Positions 59,873-64,000 of a stretch of DNA of 64,000 nucleotides are shown here, piece after piece (position 1 is the first letter of the stretch; the number at the start of each line of letters is the position of its first letter). The notes beneath the pieces are model-generated. The model searched no databases. It was not told where the DNA came from and was given only the letters and a program-made list of their open reading frames with translations. The position numbers were made by a program, and so were the translations under genes. Location of the stretch: NCBI GenBank assembly GCA_017744715.1, contig JAGIAT010000014.1, positions 62,001-126,000 of the forward strand, given 5' to 3'. The stretch comes from Niabella sp. Lineage in GTDB: Bacteria; Bacteroidota; Bacteroidia; Chitinophagales; Chitinophagaceae.

Positions 59873-62800
59873 CAATAAGAAAAAGCAAGAGCATAAAAGC
59901 TTTTCTCCCTCCGTAAACATCGTACGGGATGCTGATAGTATGTTGCACTATATTCCGACGACCAACTCTAAACAAGTTTTTACTCAATTAATAAACGATT
60001 ACCAGGTTGGTATTCGTTCGTTTACAATTGTAGGGGCCTATGGCATTGGAAAATCGGCATTTCTCTGGGCTTTTGAAAAAAACATTAATCATCAGCAGCA
60101 TTTTTTCTCCAAGCTGAGCAGTAACATGTTAGCCAAAGAATTTGATTTTTTACGTATCGTTGGCCAATATAATTCTTTAAAAAATGAACTGGCCAATCAA
60201 ATAGGTATTAGCTCAAAAGAATTTACAACAAATACATTATTAAATGCACTAGATAAACGTTACAAGGCTTTATCTAAATCTAATAAAGGATTAGTAATTG
60301 CAGTAGACGAATTTGGTAAATTTTTAGAATATGCTGCTAAAAATAATCCGGAAGACGAATTGTACTTTATCCAGCAATTGGCCGAATATGTCAATGACAC
60401 AAAAAAGAATATTTTCTTTATTACTACACTTCACCAAGACTTTAATGGGTACGCACGCGCACTTACAAAAAGTCAGCAAAATGAGTGGGACAAGGTAAAA
60501 GGGCGTCTTAAAGAAGTTACCTTCAACGAGCCTGTTGAGCAATTATTATTTCTGGCATCAGAGCGATTGGCTGAACTAAAACTGGGACAAAAAGACAAAC
60601 AATTTTCGAAACTATTTAAAAGCATCGAAACCGCAAAAGTTTTTCCGCTCAAAGATTATTTCATCGAAAGTTTTGCCGAAAAGCTGCTGCCTTTCGATAT
60701 ATTGACGGCCGCAGTACTTACATTAAGCTTGCAAAAGTATGGGCAAAATGAGCGATCCTTATTTTCTTTCATCGAATCTAATGATCATTTAGGCATTCGG
60801 GAATACCATAATAATCAAACTCCTTATTACAATTTAGCTAGCCTTTATGATTATTTAGTTTATAACTTTCACTCTTTACTTACAACTAAATTCAACCCTC
60901 ATTATACGCAATGGGCCGCTATGCGTATTGCTATCGAAAGAACAGAGGGGCTATTAGAAGATCAAGTATCTGATGCATTAAAATTGGTAAAAGCGATTGG
61001 CTTACTCAACATATTTACAACGGCAGCTGCTAGTATTAATCGCGCTTTCTTAATTGAGTATGGTAAATATAGTTTGGGGATAAAACAACCCGAGACAATT
61101 ATTACTAAGCTAGAAAAATTAAAAATCATTCGCTTCGTCAATCATAGCAATAAGTTTATTCTTTTTGAAGGCACCGACCTAGATATTGAGTTGGCAATAA
61201 ATGAAGCAGGTAATTTGGTGGAACGGGTGGTCAATACCGTTCATCATTTAAACAAGTATTTCGATTTTCCTTTTATCTCTGCTAAGGCTGCTTACTATGA
61301 AAAGGGAACGCCTAGACTTTTCACCTTTCGTTTAAGTGAAGAGCCTTTGATACAAGCCCCAGAAAATGAAATTGATGGTATTATTAACCTGATTTTTTCA
61401 GACAAACTTAAGGACAAAGACATTAGATCCATTTCCGAAAATAATGAAGAAGCTATATTATATGGGTTGTATAAAAATACAGATGAAATCAAGAATCTAT
61501 TGTTCGAAATAGAAAAGATAGAAAAGGTTAAGGAGGCTAATAATGAAGATCGCGTAGCACTCCGTGAATTGAACAGTATTTTGCAGCACCAAGTTAAGCT
61601 ACTTAATCATTATGTTTTAGCCAATATTTATGCAGGTGTCGAGTCTTCTATTGTATGGTTTTTTAAAGGGAAAAAACAAATTATCTCCGATGAAAAATCC
61701 TTTAACCAACTACTCTCAAGAATCTGCAATGAAGTATATCCAGACACCCCGGTCTTTAAAAATGAAATGGTAAATAAAACAAAGCTGTCTGGGGCGCTTT
61801 CTGTTGCAAAGAAAAACTTGCTTAAAAATCTAACGGAGTATTGGAATCATAATGAATTAGGGTTCGACACCACTAAGTTCCCTCCTGAAAAAACAGTGTA
61901 TCTTTCATTATTACGCAATACAGGCATTCATCAACATTACAAAGAAGGGGTTGTTTTAACAGAACCTACCGATGCAACTTTTTATCAGTTGTGGCATACA
62001 AGCATTCACTTTTTGGAAAGTACACGTACGGGCAAGAGAAGTTTAAAAGAGTTTGTTGATATATTGCTAGCTCGTCCCTTTAAACTAAAGAAAGGATTCA
62101 TTGATTTTTGGGTACCTATTTTCCTTTTTACCCGGCGTGACGATTTTGCATTATTTGGCGCGGATGGATATATTCCTACACTTACTGATGATACTTTGGA
62201 ACTGATAAGCCGCGACCCTGTTGGCTATGATCTAAAAGCTTTTGACATCGAAGGAGTAAAACTCAATATTTTTAATCGTTACCGTGCTTTACTCAATCAA
62301 TCAGAGCAAGAGCGGCCCACTAATCAAACCTTTATTGAAACTATTAAGCCCTTCCTTGTCTTTTATAGAGATTTGCCAAACTACGCTAAAAACACCAAAA
62401 GCCTAGGAAAAAAAACGTTGGCGCTCAGAGAAGCAATAGCCTATTCGAAAAACCCGGAAGAAACTTTTTTTGAGCAGTTCCCAAAGGCTCTAGGTTTTAC
62501 CATCCCCCAACTCCAAAAAGGAGAAAGGGAACTAGTGGCCTTTGTAAGCCAATTACAACAAAGCATACGAGAAATACGCACATGTTTTGATGAATTGGTC
62601 AACAACTTTGAGACCTTTATACAAGAAGACATACTTGGCAATAAACTAGGGTTTCCTCGATACAAAGACAATCTACAGCAACGTTTTTCTGGTCTTAAAC
62701 GGCATTTACTGTTGCCCCATCAACGAGTTTTTGTACAGCGCATACAATCTGAATTGGACGATCGTAAAGCATGGCTCAACTCATTAGCGCAGGCTTGTAT

Positions 62801-63119
62801 TGGCAAATCGCTTGAAATGATGACCGACGAAGAGTGGCCATTATTGGTAGAAAAATTTAAAGACACTGTTCACGAATTAGACAATCTATCGGATATTTCA
62901 AAAAGTGGCTTTGATGAAAATAAAGAAATAGCTGTTAAATTTGAGGTAACATCTTTTGTGAAGGGTCTACAACGAAATTTAGTGCGTTTGCCCAAAACAA
63001 AGAATAAAGAATTAATCCAATTGCAAAGCGTGGTTAAAGCAAAGCTTAGTGATGATCGGCAGTTGAATATTGCTATGTTGGCGCAATTGTTAGAAGAACT
63101 AATACGAGATGAAAAATAA
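59856..63119 (+). CDS. sspC: Large P-loop ATPase, SspC-like
   Basis: The 1087-residue protein has an N-terminal ATPase domain with Walker A GAYGIGKS (60-67), Walker B GLVIAVDEF (145-153, Asp151, Glu152) and a sensor-like FFITTLHQDF (187-196). The remaining ~850 residues are mostly helical with no motif I recognise. Position between a DUF4007 gene and a PAPS-reductase gene, with a 17-base overlap before and 11-base overlap after, fits SspC. It probably couples ATP hydrolysis to DNA handling by the sulfur-modification complex. BrxC/DUF499-type ATPases are the main alternative. Confidence 0.78.
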   Translation: MTTIANNKKKQEHKSFSPSVNIVRDADSMLHYIPTTNSKQVFTQLINDYQVGIRSFTIVGAYGIGKSAFLWAFEKNINHQQHFFSKLSSNMLAKEFDFLRIVGQYNSLKNELANQIGISSKEFTTNTLLNALDKRYKALSKSNKGLVIAVDEFGKFLEYAAKNNPEDELYFIQQLAEYVNDTKKNIFFITTLHQDFNGYARALTKSQQNEWDKVKGRLKEVTFNEPVEQLLFLASERLAELKLGQKDKQFSKLFKSIETAKVFPLKDYFIESFAEKLLPFDILTAAVLTLSLQKYGQNERSLFSFIESNDHLGIREYHNNQTPYYNLASLYDYLVYNFHSLLTTKFNPHYTQWAAMRIAIERTEGLLEDQVSDALKLVKAIGLLNIFTTAAASINRAFLIEYGKYSLGIKQPETIITKLEKLKIIRFVNHSNKFILFEGTDLDIELAINEAGNLVERVVNTVHHLNKYFDFPFISAKAAYYEKGTPRLFTFRLSEEPLIQAPENEIDGIINLIFSDKLKDKDIRSISENNEEAILYGLYKNTDEIKNLLFEIEKIEKVKEANNEDRVALRELNSILQHQVKLLNHYVLANIYAGVESSIVWFFKGKKQIISDEKSFNQLLSRICNEVYPDTPVFKNEMVNKTKLSGALSVAKKNLLKNLTEYWNHNELGFDTTKFPPEKTVYLSLLRNTGIHQHYKEGVVLTEPTDATFYQLWHTSIHFLESTRTGKRSLKEFVDILLARPFKLKKGFIDFWVPIFLFTRRDDFALFGADGYIPTLTDDTLELISRDPVGYDLKAFDIEGVKLNIFNRYRALLNQSEQERPTNQTFIETIKPFLVFYRDLPNYAKNTKSLGKKTLALREAIAYSKNPEETFFEQFPKALGFTIPQLQKGERELVAFVSQLQQSIREIRTCFDELVNNFETFIQEDILGNKLGFPRYKDNLQQRFSGLKRHLLLPHQRVFVQRIQSELDDRKAWLNSLAQACIGKSLEMMTDEEWPLLVEKFKDTVHELDNLSDISKSGFDENKEIAVKFEVTSFVKGLQRNLVRLPKTKNKELIQLQSVVKAKLSDDRQLNIAMLAQLLEELIRDEK

Positions 63120-64000
63120 AGTAAGACATGTGTTAGGTATATCGGGAGGTAAGGACAGTGCAGCACTGGCCATTTATATGTTTGAGAAGTATCCTGATAT
63201 CAATATTGAGTATTATACCTGTGATACTGGCAAGGAGCTTGAAGCCACCTACCAACTTATCCGTAACTTGGAAATTTATTTTGGGAAAAAACTTACCTTA
63301 CTTGAAGCTGCTGCTAAGAGCCATGAAGATCCTTTTGATCATTTTTTAAAATTATATGGGGGCTATCTTCCCTCCTCTACTAGCCGTTGGTGTACTAGAA
63401 AACTCAAATTGGAGCCTTTTGAAAAATGGGTCGGGGATGATCCTGTCATTTCCTATGTAGGTATTCGTGGTGATGAAAATAGAGAGGGCTATATTTCTAA
63501 AAAACCCAACATTCAATCTATTTTTCCATTCCGAAAAAACATGTGGAGCGAAGACGTGATAAGTAAATTGTTTAAAAATAATCTCATCGATCAAATGGCA
63601 GATTGGTATCAACAAACCGGTTCGTACCATGTAGAGCGACTATTAGAGATTGTGAAAGAACCTTTATCAAGTAAGTTTGTACAAAAAGACAAGTTGGATG
63701 CTTTATTAGACTTGGACACCCCTGCATTTAACCAAGTCGTATTTGCTTTTTTAAAAACAACCCATTACCCGCTTTCTGGCGAGGCTAATTTTCCTTTGTT
63801 GGACAACGATGAGGTGTTGAAAAAAGATGACATTTATGACATATTGAAAAGAAGCGGTGTAGGGGTGCCTCAATATTATGAGGAGATTACGTTTGAGGTG
63901 AATGGTAAAAAAGGCACTTATGCCCGTAGCCGTTCCGGCTGTTACTTCTGTTTTTTCCAGCAAAAAATAGAATGGATTTGGTTGTATGAACAGCACCCTG
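63109..64000 (+). CDS. sspD: PAPS reductase family sulfurtransferase, SspD/DndC-like (cut by window end)
   Basis: The frame is open for 297 residues and runs off the window. It has the PP-loop SGGKDS (12-17), a TSRWCTRKLK block with Cys95, GIRGDENREGY (118-128), and a C-terminal RSGCYFC pair (Cys278, Cys281) like the cluster region of DndC/SspD proteins. These activate DNA for sulfur insertion. It overlaps the ATPase gene by 11 bases (ATGA type), so the three proteins are made together. A companion desulfurase and restriction partner would lie outside. Confidence 0.82.
   Translation, partial: MKNKVRHVLGISGGKDSAALAIYMFEKYPDINIEYYTCDTGKELEATYQLIRNLEIYFGKKLTLLEAAAKSHEDPFDHFLKLYGGYLPSSTSRWCTRKLKLEPFEKWVGDDPVISYVGIRGDENREGYISKKPNIQSIFPFRKNMWSEDVISKLFKNNLIDQMADWYQQTGSYHVERLLEIVKEPLSSKFVQKDKLDALLDLDTPAFNQVVFAFLKTTHYPLSGEANFPLLDNDEVLKKDDIYDILKRSGVGVPQYYEEITFEVNGKKGTYARSRSGCYFCFFQQKIEWIWLYEQHP

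Noticed and set aside
58985..63119. BREX or classical Dnd system
   Set aside because: No PglX, BrxA/B, DndB/D/E or helicase features; DUF4007 plus PAPS reductase fits Ssp better.

Overview
The window looks like a Bacteroidota chromosome, most likely family Chitinophagaceae. Support comes from a SusC-like TonB-dependent receptor, GSCFA, DUF4270 and SPFH/NfeD proteins, the linked set DUF4270 / short glycogen synthase / panC, and repeated Bacteroidota -7 promoter boxes (TAnnTTTG) with little sign of Shine-Dalgarno pairing. The genus cannot be fixed from sequence alone. No rRNA, tRNA, CRISPR array or transposase was seen.

Layout. 0-9 kb: the end of a rhomboid protease gene, a cupin, a divergent polysaccharide pair (heparinase II/III and GH88 hydrolase), divergent galK/galM, a zinc alcohol dehydrogenase and a GSCFA protein. 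9.4-13.2 kb: a copper/heme set on the minus strand (Cys/His-rich small protein, MbnP-like lipoprotein, MbnH-like diheme enzyme, CxxCxC beta-barrel). 13.3-18.3 kb: an HhH-GPD glycosylase, a Gfo/Idh oxidoreductase, flotillin + NfeD, and a small outer-membrane protein. 18.4-25.5 kb: a complete SUF iron-sulfur operon (sufB-C-D-S-E, MIP18-type gene, Rrf2 regulator), interrupted by a four-helix-bundle gene flanked by inverted repeats. 25.6-51 kb: mainly core genes (gyrA, metK, panC, metZ, holA, purC) plus accessory sets (PhyH-type dioxygenase + SDR, TonB receptor + FAS1 lipoprotein, thioredoxin-like + SMUG2, IlvD/Edd dehydratase + SDR). Two clusters of a tandem intergenic repeat of about 175 bp lie at 34.9 and 37.2 kb.

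52-64 kb is an accessory, defence-island-like region: ParDE, a DUF763 gene with an operator-like promoter, a frameshifted RhuM-Fic gene, degenerate tandem repeats, two KilA-N genes in tandem, a SymE-like toxin divergent from an XRE regulator, a GC-rich structured element, and then a noticeably AT-richer operon: DUF4007 protein, large P-loop ATPase and PAPS-reductase-like protein. That order and the overlaps fit the sspB-sspC-sspD core of an Ssp-type DNA phosphorothioation defence system. The third gene runs off the window, and neither an sspA desulfurase nor a restriction partner (sspE or sspFGH) is visible.

The most striking unexplained signal is in the two KilA-N genes. At the same codons (about 67-76) each carries a long perfect DNA palindrome in exact codon register and centred on Glu-Phe, but the arms are completely different in sequence. 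The palindrome is kept while the sequence has changed, which suggests selection on symmetry itself.
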